The position numbers and the translations under genes were made by a program. Below, piece by piece: positions 7,769-17,920 of a stretch of DNA of 64,000 nucleotides (its first letter is position 1; each line of letters begins with the position of its first letter). Location: positions 310,001 to 374,000 of the forward strand of contig CAWCUK010000004.1 in assembly GCA_963798775.1 (NCBI GenBank). Direction: 5' to 3'. The notes below the pieces were generated by a model. The model saw only the letters and a list, made by a program, of their open reading frames with translations. It made no database searches and had not been told where the DNA came from. This stretch comes from CAWCUK01 sp963798775 (GTDB lineage Bacteria; Bacteroidota; Ignavibacteria; Ignavibacteriales; Ignavibacteriaceae).

Positions 7769-10621
7769 ATGAGTAAGATTCGCTTACTGTTCCTAATAAC
7801 TCTAACCTTCTCTTTTTCTTCTATACAAATATTTGCTCAATCTACAGGAAAAATAGCCGGAACAATAACGGAAAAACAATCCGGTGAAGCTGTACCTTTT
7901 GCGAATGTTTATATTGAAGGAACTACAATTGGGGCGGCAGCCGATGTTGACGGAAATTATACTATACTTGATGTAAAACCGGGATTGTATAAAGTAACCG
8001 CGTCAGCAGTGGGCTACCAGAAAGTTACTGTAGAAAACGTTAGAGTAAACGTAGACTTTACAACCCGTTTAAATTTTGAATTGCCCAGCGGAGCAATTGA
8101 TTTACCGGCTGTTGTGGTCCAGGGGGAAAAGAATCCTTTAATAAGACAAGATTTAACCAATCCTACCGTTGCAATAACAAACGAAACTATTCAAGAACTT
8201 CCGGTTGATCAGATATCAGATGTAATAAAATTACAGGCCGGCGTAGTTCAAGGTGACGACGGAAGTTTGCATATTAGAGGAGGTTACGGTAATGAAATAG
8301 CTTTTAATTTAAATGGTGTCTCATTAAACGATCCTTATGGAAATTCACGTTCAATAGGTATTGCAACCAACGCAATTCAAGAAGTATCTGTGTCAACCGG
8401 TACGTTCAGCGCTCAGTACGGCAACGCCCTTAGCGGCGTGGTTAATTATGTTACCAGAGAAGGAGGGGAAAAATATAATTTCGGCCTGAGAGGTTACGCA
8501 GGAGATTATATTACTCCTAGAAATAATCTTTTTCCTAATATTCAAAAAATTGATCCGTTAAACCGAGGACGTTTAGAGGGTACTTTTGGCGGACCAATTC
8601 CCGGTATAAACGCCGCACGTTTTTATGTGTCAAGCGTTTATGAAAACTTTAACGGCTCTTTATACGGGAAAAAATTATATGAGCCTACGGATTCATATTT
8701 AACTCCTGATAATTTTAGAACAGACGATGCCAATAGGCCAACTGGTACATCAAACGATCCTTATTATTTTAATCCGTATTTTAACAATAGTAACGGTGCG
8801 CCGACAGGAAGTGGCGATTATGTTCCGATGAACACTTACCGCAATTTAGATTTTCAAGGAAATTTGACTTATAAATTAAGTTCCTTATTTAAATTGAAGT
8901 ATGAGGCAGTTTATAATAAAGGTAGATCAAATAGTTATAGCAATTCTTATAAATATAATCCCGATGGTTTAGGTACTACCTATACTGATGGTTTGATACA
9001 AACTTTCGATATAACTCATACCTTAAATACGAATATCTTTTATACGTTAAAATTCTCATACGGTTACAATCAGAGTAAGTATTATCTATATGAAGATTTA
9101 ACAAATCCCGGATATATGCCGGATGTATTTGCAAGAACTTTAGGTAATACTTTCTTCTTAACCGGCGGTACAGATAATTACAGAGAATTCAGAAAAACTC
9201 AAACTTACGGCGTAAAAGGAGATGTAGTTGCTCAACTATTTACATCTCATGAATTTAAAGCAGGATTTGAAGTTAGAAAACATGACCTAAATTTTGAAGG
9301 TTATTATGTTGAAATAGGCAAATTAAGGCCTGACGGCACCTTTGGTAATTTAACAAATAGTGATCTGCTTTATGATTCAAGTTTAACCTTAATAAGAAGA
9401 AAACCTACAACGCCTTCTTTATATACACAATATGAAAAACAACCATGGCAAGTTTCTGCGTATATTCAGGATAAAATTGAGCTTGCAAAATCTTTAATTC
9501 TTAATATTGGGTTACGATACGAATTATTTGATCCTAATTCTTATTATAATCCTTATGTTTCAAGAAATCTAACCGATTCCTTAGCTGGATATATAAATGC
9601 TTATGAAGTTAAAGTAAAACCGAAACAAACTCTATCTCCGCGTATTAGTGTTTCTTATCCTATTACGGATAAAGGGGTTATAAGGTTTTCATACGGCCAT
9701 TTTTATCAAGAAGGTTCACTTTCTTCATTATATAGAAACAGCCGTTATTATGTAGCAAATTATGGTTCAACTCCGACCTTCGGAAATCCTAATGTTGAAC
9801 CTCAAAAATCAGTTCAGTATGAAATAGGGTTGCAGCAGCAATTAACTGATGATTTCAAATTTGATTTAACAGGTTTTTATAAAGATGTTACAAATTATAT
9901 TTATACTGAAACTGTATTTACCGCTTTGGGTCGCCAGTATAATTTATTAACCAATCTTGCGTATTCTAACGTAAGAGGTGTTACCTTATCTTTCTTAAAA
10001 AGAAGATCAGCGGACGGATTATTTTCTGCAAGTTTAGATTATACTTTCTCTATTGCGGAAGGAAATAGAACCGAACCGGCTGAAGAGATTTTCTTTAGCG
10101 AACAATCCGGAAAACAATCTGCTACTTATCTTGTTCCTTTATCATTCGATAGAACTCATGTTATAAATGGAACAATAGCGTTAAGTCAGCCAAATGATTG
10201 GAGCGCGGGAGTAATATTTAACTTCCAAACCGGAACACCATACACTCCGAACCTTCCGTCAAATTATGTAGATGTTCGATACGAACAAAACACAGGCAAT
10301 CAGCCTATACAATGGAATGTTGATTTGAAGTTTGAAAAGTTTTTCAAATTCGGTCCGCTCAATTATTCTGTTTTCTTACAAGTAACAAATCTTTTTGATA
10401 CGCAAAATGAAAGATTTGTTTATGAAAGTTCCGGTCGTTCATTATCTAACGTAGAGCAAAATAGGATTCCGATTGAGTTTAATGATTTGATAGATAGAAT
10501 TGATCGTGGTGATCAAGGATTGGTTAGTCTTAATCAAATTAATAATTATTATTCTCAAAGACCCGAACGTGTAAATGCTCCGCGTGAAGTACGATTAGGT
10601 TTTTCAATTCTGTTTAATTAA
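7769..10621 (+). CDS. TonB-dependent outer-membrane receptor with N-terminal carboxypeptidase-like domain
   Basis: Signal peptide at residues 1-24 (ending IQIFAQ). Residues about 26-115 form a carboxypeptidase-regulatory-like beta-sandwich (GKIAGTITEKQSGEAVPFANVYIEG... GNYTILDVKPGLYKV). A TonB plug follows at about 125-235 (IQELPVDQISDVIKLQAGVV, LHIRGGYGNEIAFNLNGV), then a beta-barrel rich in aromatic residues ending in LGFSILFN. It is the outer-membrane importer type common in the Bacteroidetes-Chlorobi group. The substrate cannot be told. The large secreted protein and the PorV-like gene follow directly and probably share the transcript. Confidence 0.9.
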   Translation: MSKIRLLFLITLTFSFSSIQIFAQSTGKIAGTITEKQSGEAVPFANVYIEGTTIGAAADVDGNYTILDVKPGLYKVTASAVGYQKVTVENVRVNVDFTTRLNFELPSGAIDLPAVVVQGEKNPLIRQDLTNPTVAITNETIQELPVDQISDVIKLQAGVVQGDDGSLHIRGGYGNEIAFNLNGVSLNDPYGNSRSIGIATNAIQEVSVSTGTFSAQYGNALSGVVNYVTREGGEKYNFGLRGYAGDYITPRNNLFPNIQKIDPLNRGRLEGTFGGPIPGINAARFYVSSVYENFNGSLYGKKLYEPTDSYLTPDNFRTDDANRPTGTSNDPYYFNPYFNNSNGAPTGSGDYVPMNTYRNLDFQGNLTYKLSSLFKLKYEAVYNKGRSNSYSNSYKYNPDGLGTTYTDGLIQTFDITHTLNTNIFYTLKFSYGYNQSKYYLYEDLTNPGYMPDVFARTLGNTFFLTGGTDNYREFRKTQTYGVKGDVVAQLFTSHEFKAGFEVRKHDLNFEGYYVEIGKLRPDGTFGNLTNSDLLYDSSLTLIRRKPTTPSLYTQYEKQPWQVSAYIQDKIELAKSLILNIGLRYELFDPNSYYNPYVSRNLTDSLAGYINAYEVKVKPKQTLSPRISVSYPITDKGVIRFSYGHFYQEGSLSSLYRNSRYYVANYGSTPTFGNPNVEPQKSVQYEIGLQQQLTDDFKFDLTGFYKDVTNYIYTETVFTALGRQYNLLTNLAYSNVRGVTLSFLKRRSADGLFSASLDYTFSIAEGNRTEPAEEIFFSEQSGKQSATYLVPLSFDRTHVINGTIALSQPNDWSAGVIFNFQTGTPYTPNLPSNYVDVRYEQNTGNQPIQWNVDLKFEKFFKFGPLNYSVFLQVTNLFDTQNERFVYESSGRSLSNVEQNRIPIEFNDLIDRIDRGDQGLVSLNQINNYYSQRPERVNAPREVRLGFSILFN

Positions 10622-10643
10622 GAAAGTTTAGAGGAATTAAATA

Positions 10644-13600
10644 ATGAATAAAAATTTCTTCCTGTTATTAATTCTGATTCTTTTTGCCGTAAATCAAGGA
10701 TTTTCGCAAGAAAAGTCTAATGAAAAAGTTGTTGACCCTAAGGGGTTAACTCAGGCAGACATGGAAAGAATATTCGGAGATATTTATAGACCCGGAAAAG
10801 TCTTTAAAACTCAAGGAGATCAGAAAGCGATAAAAGAAGTAATAATGAGCGGTAATAAAATTACTGTTGAATTGTTCAATTATGGCTCTATCTGTTATCC
10901 AAATAATCTTTCAAATGTTGCCGATTTAGTTTGGCAAGGATTAGGATATGGTTATGAATTTGGACCTTTAGCAGTTTCAAAAGTATTAACTCATTCTGCT
11001 AATGGAACTCCGGATTCAGTTAAAATTGAAGATGATTCTTTTGTGCTTACCTGCACAAGGTCAATATTCTCCCGATAATTCTCAAAAATGGGGCTGGCTG
11101 CCAAAACCTGGTTATGCCGATCCCGATCAGCCAAAAATTGCTTCTCTAAATGCACCCGATGCAAACGGAGACGGTAAGCCGGACTCATGGCCGGATAGAT
11201 GGTATTCTCCCGGCGCAGGTAAATATTTATGGCCTGCATTCTTGGGTGATCAAGCTACATCTCCCGATGAGGAAGTTTATTATGTAATTGATGATTATAC
11301 AAACCAAGCCTCCGATCCTGGTACCCCGTATTATCCTTTCCCCAGCGATTCTTCAAAAAGAGGATTAGGGTTGGATGCTGAAGTAAGAGCGCTTCAATTT
11401 AATAATCCGCTTGCAGAAGATATTCTCTTTTTAGTTTATCAAATTACAAACGCCAGTGAAAAAGATCTGGATAGAGTTTATTTCGGTATGCAAGGTGATC
11501 CTCACGTTGGAGGTAATTTAGATTATGCTGATGACTGGGCATATTTTATTCCGCCGACCGGAGGATTAGCTTCCTCTTATCCTCAGAGAGCCAGAAATAT
11601 GGTTTATGCGTATGATAAAGACGGAACCGGGATGGGCGGAAGAAAAACCGGATATTTCGGATGGAAATTTCTTGAATCTCCCACAAATTCTGATAATGGG
11701 AGAGATGATGACGATGACGGGATAATTGACGAATCTCCTTTTAACTCAGCAGGACATTTCATTGATGGAATTAATTACCCTCTAACTGAAGGAATCGCGA
11801 ATGTTGCAAAATATACTGCCATTTATGGAGAACCTCATGCAAGATGGTCAGGCGATGAAGACGGAGATTGGGATCCTGAAAAAGATGATGTTGGTATTGA
11901 TGGTATTGGTCCTTCATCTTCAAATTATCCCGGTCCCGATTATGGTGAGGGTGACGGACAACCTTCACAGGCTTGGTATCAGGATGTTAATGGTAATTTA
12001 AAATATGATACAGGCGAACCATTAAGTGATGATCAAATGCCCAATTATCTTTGGGCAGGCTCAGAACCGAATTTTGGAGTAAGAGATATTACTGAATCCG
12101 ATCAGATCGGTTTAACGAGCTTCCATGCCGCGGCTTATACTCCTACTTTACCGAACGTACCAAAAAATATTTCTTTAATGTGGGAATGGTTATCATCAGG
12201 TAAAATTGATCCTAACCAGGAATTATTAAACGGCCCCGGTGATAATATTTTCAACTTCGGTACCGGTCCAATGGCATTGAAACAAAAAGAATCACAAAGA
12301 TTCTCAATGTCAATCTTATTCGGTAATAATCTTGAAGATTTAGTATTAAACGCCGAAACCGCGCAAAGAGTATTAGAATCTGATTATCGTTTTGCTAAAC
12401 CCCCTGATAAGCCTATAGTTACTGCTGTGCCGGGTGACGGGAGAGTAACTTTATACTGGGACGCAAAATCCGAAAATTCTTTTGATCCTTTTACGCGTGC
12501 ACAGGATTTTGAAGGGTATAAAATTTATAGAAGCCGTGACTATACTTTCTCCGATGTTTATACTATAACCGACGGCAATGGTAATCCTTTCTTAGGACAA
12601 GCCTTGTTAAATCCCGCCACCGGACAAAGAGCTCAATTTGATAAAGTTGATTCTTTATCAGGATTTCAGCCGATCGAATACCTTGGGCGGGCTGTTAAAT
12701 ATTATCTTGGCAGTAACACGGGGCTAGTTCATGAATATGTTGATTCAAGCGCGGTAAACGGTATTACTTATTATTATGCTGTTGTTGCCTATGATGCGGG
12801 CTCAATAAAATTTGGCGTTCCGCCGTCAGAAACTCAAGCGGTTATTAATAAAGATCCGATTACCAATGAACTAAAATTTGACGTAAATACTGTACAAGTT
12901 ACACCTAATCCTAAAGGAAAAGGAATAAAAGATGCTGAAGCAGGTATAGGCGGCGCTCCTCAAAGAATTACCGGAAATTCAACCGGTGATATTTATGTAA
13001 AAGTTCTTAAAGATTTGGCAGTAAAAGACAAAACATATAAACTTACTTTTGCCGATTCAGTACATTATAATATCCTTGATTCATCGGGAGTTTCCGAAAC
13101 ATTTGTGTCTAAAGATACCGTTTTTATTCAGCTGCAGCATGAACATATTAAAGCCGCTTCATTTAAATTATATGATGACGCTAATAATTTAGTTGATCCG
13201 TCAAAATATGTTTTAAATGATGAAGCCGGGAAAATAAGAGGCGAAACTAATAGTTTACCGGCGGGTCAAGAATATAAAGCTGAATATGAATATTATCCGG
13301 TTTATAGAAGTACTTTATTAAACGGTGAAGATGCTAATCCGACTTTTGACGGTCTCAGAGTTTATGTAAAAAATGATTCCGCGTTTGTTGATCATGCGGC
13401 ATCAGGATTTAATGATCCGAATATCACTCTTCACGATACAATCATTTATCCGTATAAATCTTCTATTCCTCATGTAAAATACAGAGCGGATTGGGAAATA
13501 AGATGGAACGGGTTTGATACAACAGCAACCGGTGAATGGGCTAATCCCGGAGATACTGTTGCTACAAACTTAGGACCGGTAAAAGTTATTACTCCATTTA

Positions 13601-14205
13601 CTATTTGGAATTTAACTGATAACGCCCCGGCAAATTATATTTTATTTGTTCCAAGCTCTACTAAAAATTTATCTAAATGGACTCCGGATGATCAAATTTA
13701 TCTGCGTCCTCAAAATAATACCGGTTTTGTAATTACTTATCAGGTAATTTTTTCAAAACCAAAAACAGGCGAATTAGTTCTGCCGAAAAATGGTGATATT
13801 TACACGATTAAAACAACCAAACCATTTCAGAAAGGTGACAGCTATGTATTCTCCGGAAAAGAAGTAGAATATCAGCCATCACTTGCAGAAAACAGTTTGA
13901 ATAATATTTATGTTGTTCCTAATCCTTACGTTGCGTATAGCTTAGCTGAAAATCCAGGCACAACCAGCGATAGAAGAGGCGATAGAGTTATTCAATTTAG
14001 AAATCTTCCGCCGAAATGTACTATTAGAATTTATACGATAACCGGCGAATTAGTACAAACATTAGAAAAAGATGATAATACGAGCATGACTTCATGGGAT
14101 CTATTAACCAGTGAAGGGCAGAGGATTGCCTATGGTGTTTATATTTTCCATGTTGAAGTGCCGAATGTAGGTGAAACGATAGGAAGATTTGCTGTAATAA
14201 AATAA
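10644..14205 (+). CDS. Large secreted protein with fibronectin-like repeats and T9SS-type C-terminus (frameshifted near 11045)
   Basis: The first frame (from ATG 10644) has a signal peptide ending near QGFSQ and stops at 11078. The following frame continues the same protein from about 11045 (LPAQGQYSPDNSQKWGW) to 14205, so one extra base near 11036-11052 splits a gene of about 1185 aa. The middle has acidic calcium-type stretches (DDDDDGIIDE) and a fibronectin III-like module around 12410-12830. The end (NNIYVVPNPYV... GVYIFHVEVPN... GRFAVIK) is the T9SS-associated C-terminal fold common in Ignavibacteria. It is surface-located by inference; function unknown. It follows the TonB receptor by 22 bases. 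Confidence 0.75.
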
Positions 14206-14214
14206 TTTTGACTT

Positions 14215-14241
14215 TCCCCGTTTCAAATACCGGAACGGGGA
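14215..14241 (+). terminator. Stem-loop after the secreted-protein gene
   Basis: Perfect 8-bp stem TCCCCGTT (14215-14222) / AACGGGGA (14234-14241) with an 11-base loop, 10 bases after the stop at 14205. There is no clear T-run afterwards, so it may be an attenuator or an mRNA-end stabiliser ahead of the PorV-like gene rather than a full terminator. Confidence 0.55.
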
Positions 14242-14278
14242 ATTGTTCGAATAATCAAACTATAGGAATGATATTATT

Positions 14279-15316
14279 ATGAAAAATACTATACTCTATA
14301 CTCTAATGGCTTTGGTATTATTATTTTTAAGTAATAATACATTAGCGCAGCCAGATAGAAGTACATCGAAGGTAGGCACAACCGCGGCACAGTTTCTTAA
14401 AATTGGTGCCGGTGCAAGAGCGATCGGAATGGGAGGCGCTTATACAGGTATTAGTAATGATATTTATGCTACTTATTATAACCCTGCCGGGATTGCAACG
14501 GCAAACTCAAACGGTCAAGTAGCATTTAATCACGCTGAATGGTTAGCTAATATAAATTATGATTATGCCGCTGCTTCATTTAATATTCAAGATTTAGGAG
14601 TTATGTTTGTTACTTTAACTTCTCTCGGTGTTCCCGAAGATAAAGTAAGAACTTTTGATTTTCCTGAAGGAGACGGACGGGTTTGGGATGCGAATTCTAT
14701 TTCAATCGGATTGGGATTTGCTAAAAAATTGACTGAAAATTTTTCAATAGGTTTTCAGGCAAAATATCTCCATGAAGGAATTTGGAATTCAAGCGCGAGC
14801 GGTTTTGCGCTTGATGTAGGTACTTATTATGTAACTCCTTTTAATGGATTAGTAATCGGTGCAAGTATCTCAAATTTCGGAACTAAAATGCAGCTTGAAG
14901 GCCGAGATATTTTATTTAATGATGATCCGAATGGAAATCCTGATACCGGCCCGAATAATGTTTTGGCGAAATATCAAATGGATTCTTATGATATTCCGTT
15001 AACCTTTAGAATTGGTTTGGGAATGGATATTGTTAAATCAAGATATCTTCGTGTTACCGGCGCTATTGACGCTACTCATCCAAATGATAATACTGAATAT
15101 TTAAATAGCGGACTTGAAATTGCTTATAATGAATTCTTCTTCGTCAGAGTCGGTTATAAATCCTTATTCTTAAGAGATAGTGAACAAGGATTGACATTCG
15201 GCGGCGGAATAAATTACAGTTTCAGCGATCAGCTTGGTGTATTTGTTAACTACGGCTGGGCAGATTACGGAAGATTAAAAGATGTTCAATTTGTAGATCT
15301 TGGATTAAAATTTTAA
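14279..15316 (+). CDS. PorV/PorQ-family outer-membrane beta-barrel protein
   Basis: Signal peptide ends near NTLAQ. The mature N-terminus QFLKIGAGARAIGMGGAYTGISNDIYATYYNPAGIA is diagnostic of the PorV/PorQ (UPF0164) family of FadL-like barrels. The rest alternates short beta strands and ends in an aromatic strand (VDLGLKF). PorV acts in type IX secretion as a shuttle carrying cargo to the attachment machinery. Family members next to TonB receptors and large secreted proteins, as here, are common in Ignavibacteria. Whether this copy is the true PorV or a paralogue cannot be decided. Confidence 0.83.
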   Translation: MKNTILYTLMALVLLFLSNNTLAQPDRSTSKVGTTAAQFLKIGAGARAIGMGGAYTGISNDIYATYYNPAGIATANSNGQVAFNHAEWLANINYDYAAASFNIQDLGVMFVTLTSLGVPEDKVRTFDFPEGDGRVWDANSISIGLGFAKKLTENFSIGFQAKYLHEGIWNSSASGFALDVGTYYVTPFNGLVIGASISNFGTKMQLEGRDILFNDDPNGNPDTGPNNVLAKYQMDSYDIPLTFRIGLGMDIVKSRYLRVTGAIDATHPNDNTEYLNSGLEIAYNEFFFVRVGYKSLFLRDSEQGLTFGGGINYSFSDQLGVFVNYGWADYGRLKDVQFVDLGLKF

Positions 15317-15341
15317 TCTGTAATTAAACAAACAAAATATT

Positions 15342-15369
15342 GAGGAGCTTTTTAGCTCCTCTTTTTTTT
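15342..15369 (+). terminator. Strong Rho-independent terminator abutting the next start codon
   Basis: Perfect 8-bp stem GAGGAGCT (15342-15349) / AGCTCCTC (15354-15361) with a 4-base T loop, followed by eight T (15362-15369). It ends the PorV transcript. The ATG of the endonuclease III gene begins at the next base, 15370. Confidence 0.93.
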
Positions 15370-16086
15370 ATGGAAATTAAAAAGAAGATAATACAAACAA
15401 ATAAATTATTGTTGAAAAAATACGGAATTCCGCCGCGTCCTGAAACTCCGCCCGACCCGGTTGACATGCTGATTGCAACTATTCTTTCACAAAACACTAA
15501 TGATAAAAACTCTTACAAAGCTTTTCAAAAATTAAAAGAAAAATATTCATCGTGGGAAGACGTTGCCTCACTTTCATTTTCGAGATTAGAAAACGATATA
15601 AAAATCGCCGGTCTGGGGAAACAAAAATCAAAGGCAATAAAAGGATTTTTAACTTCAATTCTTGAAGATAAAAATGAGATTTCCTTAGAACATCTTCGGG
15701 AAAAAAATAACAAAGAAATTCTTCAAGAATTAACTGCGTTAAACGGAGTTGGATTAAAAACCGCAAGCTGCGTTTTATTATTTTCATTAAGAAGAAATAT
15801 TTGTCCTGTAGATACGCATGTTCATCGAACAACAAATAGAATTGGAATTGTAAAAGCGGCAACTCCCGATAAAACTTTTATTCAAATAAATGAGAATTTG
15901 CCCGAAGGCGTTGCTCATTCTTTTCATACAAATTTAATTCGGCTGGGAAGAGAAATCTGTAAGCCTGCAAAGCCTTCTTGCGCAATCTGCCCTTTACTCG
16001 ATATCTGCGAGTACGATAAAAAAGTTTTGGAAATTAATCCCGGATATAAAGAAAATTCATTTATGCTTTTGGATAGTGTAACATAA
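15370..16086 (+). CDS. nth: Endonuclease III (Nth-type DNA glycosylase/AP lyase)
   Basis: Base-excision-repair enzyme of the HhH-GPD family. The helix-hairpin-helix LNGVGLKTASCVLL holds the catalytic lysine and PVDTHVHR the catalytic aspartate. The C-terminal 4Fe-4S loop is C-x6-C-x2-C-x5-C (CKPAKPSCAICPLLDIC). I choose ATG 15370 (MEIKKK): the frame also has an upstream TTG at 15340, but that lies inside a terminator hairpin. No ribosome binding site precedes 15370 other than the hairpin arm itself, so this gene is oddly placed; see findings. Length about 238 aa is normal. Confidence 0.88.
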   Translation: MEIKKKIIQTNKLLLKKYGIPPRPETPPDPVDMLIATILSQNTNDKNSYKAFQKLKEKYSSWEDVASLSFSRLENDIKIAGLGKQKSKAIKGFLTSILEDKNEISLEHLREKNNKEILQELTALNGVGLKTASCVLLFSLRRNICPVDTHVHRTTNRIGIVKAATPDKTFIQINENLPEGVAHSFHTNLIRLGREICKPAKPSCAICPLLDICEYDKKVLEINPGYKENSFMLLDSVT

Positions 16087-16149
16087 TTTTAATTCAATTT
16101 AATCTTTCTGTTTATAGCTCACAAAAATTAATTCCTCTTAAAATCCTTC

Positions 16150-16178
16150 TTGACAAATATTCTGTAATTTCCTAAAAT
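16150..16178 (+). promoter_or_regulatory. Sigma-70-type promoter of the tyrosine catabolic operon
   Basis: TTGACA (16150-16155) and TAAAAT (16173-16178) with an ideal 17-base spacer, 35 bases upstream of the Lrp/AsnC start. This is the best canonical promoter I saw in the window and suggests a housekeeping sigma with ordinary -35/-10 preference. Confidence 0.8.
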
Positions 16179-16181
16179 TAC
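16164..16181. promoter_or_regulatory. Palindromic operator candidate overlapping the -10 element
   Basis: GTAATTT (16164-16170) and AAATTAC (16175-16181) form a perfect 7-bp inverted repeat with a 4-base spacer covering the -10 box. A second small palindrome, GAATA-C-TATTC, follows at 16182-16192 near the expected transcription start. Position immediately ahead of an Lrp/AsnC-family gene suggests autoregulation. Confidence 0.55.
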
Positions 16182-16213
16182 GAATACTATTCATAAAAAA
16201 TAAAAAAAAACGA

Positions 16214-16684
16214 ATGATTAACGAAATTGATGCAAAAATACTGAACTTGCTTCAAGAAAATTCACGGGTAACAAATGCAGATATTGCCAGGAAAATTAAA
16301 ATGGCTCCATCTGCTGTTCTTGAAAGAATAAGAAGATTGGAACAGAAAGAAATCATTCAAAAATATACTACTCAAATCAATCCTAAAGAAGTTGGGCAAG
16401 ACTTATTATCATTTGTTCTCGTTAAAGCAAACGGCCCGGTGGTCGATCAAAAAACCGCGAGGGATTTATCAAAAATAACAGAGGTTCAGGAAGTACATAT
16501 TGTTGCCGGAGAAGATTGTTTCTTACTTAAAGTTCGGGTTAAAAATACTGAAGAATTAACGCATCTTTTAAGAACAAAATTTGCGGCGATTAAAACAATT
16601 AGTTCTACAAGTACTACTATAGTTTTGGAAACGATAAAAGAAACTTCAGGATTAAACCTGCAGTTCGAAAGTAAAGAAATATAA
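16214..16684 (+). CDS. Lrp/AsnC-family transcriptional regulator
   Basis: The N-terminal winged helix (MINEIDAKILNLLQENSRVTNADIARKIKMAPSAVLERIRRLEQKEIIQKY) is the classic AsnC pattern, followed by a RAM ligand-binding domain (VQEVHIVAGEDCFLLKVRV). At 156 aa it is standard. It begins the operon for tyrosine breakdown, only 69 bases before hpd. By analogy with family members that sense amino acids it may respond to tyrosine, phenylalanine or a keto acid derived from them; that is inference. The promoter and palindrome just upstream suggest it also controls itself. Confidence 0.92.
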   Translation: MINEIDAKILNLLQENSRVTNADIARKIKMAPSAVLERIRRLEQKEIIQKYTTQINPKEVGQDLLSFVLVKANGPVVDQKTARDLSKITEVQEVHIVAGEDCFLLKVRVKNTEELTHLLRTKFAAIKTISSTSTTIVLETIKETSGLNLQFESKEI

Positions 16685-16753
16685 CTGAGATGAAGATCAA
16701 GATAAATTTTTACGATTATGAAGAAATTAAAAAACAAATCTGAGGAGTGAATT

Positions 16754-17881
16754 ATGGCCGAGCAAATGGGAATTAGAGGTTACGATTTTATCGAGTTTTA
16801 CGTAGGAAGCGCTAAAATGTGGGCCTACTGGCACGCCAAAGCAATGGGATTTGAAATAAAAGCTTACTCCGGACCGGAAACCGGCGTTAAAGACCGCGCT
16901 TCATATTTCTTTAGTTAAAAATAATATTAAAATTGTTGTTACTTCTGCTGTAAAACCAAGTACTTATGAAGTTGAATCATTTGTTGCAAAAACATGGCGA
17001 CGGCGTTAAAAGATGGTCGCTTATAGTTGATGATGTTAAGCATGCTTTTGAAATGTCAACAAAAAACGGCGCAGTCCCGGTTCGTAATCCTAAAAAGTTT
17101 GAAGATGAAAACGGAACTGTTTATGAAGCCGCAATTAAATTATATGATGATTCGGAAATAGTTTTTATAAATCGTGATAATTATAAAGGTTTATTCAAAC
17201 CCGGGTTCGGAAAGCCTGTTCAGAAAATAAATATTGAAATCGGAAGAAACCGGATTGCAGGCAGTTGATCATATTGTAGGAAATGTTAGAATAAATGAAA
17301 TGAACTTATGGGAGAATTATCTGAACAAAAGTTTAAACTTTGAAACATTTATTGAATTCGGTGCCGGCGATATTTCTACACAATATTCGGCCCTGCTTTC
17401 TAAAGTTGTAAGATCAAAAGAAGGCGCGCCGATAAAAAATCCTCTTAACGAACCTTATGAAGGCATAAAAAAATCGCAAATTGAAGAATACATTGATGAA
17501 TATTTCGGTTCGGGAGTTCAGCATATTGCAATCAGTACAAATGATATATTAAAATCAATTGCCGCTATGAGAAAAAATGGCGTTGAGTTTTTAACTCCGC
17601 CCGATACTTATTATGATCTTCTGAAAGAAAAAAATATAGACATAAAAGAAAATATTGAAGATTTAAAAGAGCATGGAATTCTTTGCGATGATTCTGAAGG
17701 CACAGGTTACCTGCTTCAATTATTTACAAAACCTATCGGCGACCGGCCAACTTTCTTCTACGAAATTATTCAGCGAAACAAAGGAGCGGAAGGATTCGGA
17801 CAAGGAAATTTCCAATCACTTTTTGAATCAATTGAAAAAGACCAAATGCTGAGAGGAAATTTTGATAAAGACGAAGAATAG
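16754..17881 (+). CDS. hpd: 4-hydroxyphenylpyruvate dioxygenase, with three frameshifts
   Basis: Fe(II) enzyme converting 4-hydroxyphenylpyruvate to homogentisate. The start ATG 16754 follows a strong GAGGAG and reads MGIRGYDFIEFYVGSAKMW, a clear HPPD N-terminus. The frame then breaks near 16905 (TAG/TAA within a T-rich run), near 16990 (A5 run in GCAAAAACATGG) and near 17245. The later segments restore the family, including the metal ligands in AVDHIVGNV, GVQHIAIST and FFYEIIQRNKG. Total length fits the usual 360-375 aa. Because all catalytic parts survive and the operon is otherwise intact, consensus error is likelier than decay. Confidence 0.87.
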
Positions 17882-17920
17882 TTTGATTAAATATTTTGAG
17901 AAAAAATAAAAGAGGTAAAC

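Noticed and set aside
15340..15369. TTG at 15340 as the start of endonuclease III
   Set aside because: It lies inside a perfect terminator hairpin and would add residues with no counterpart in the family; ATG 15370 starts right before the conserved region.
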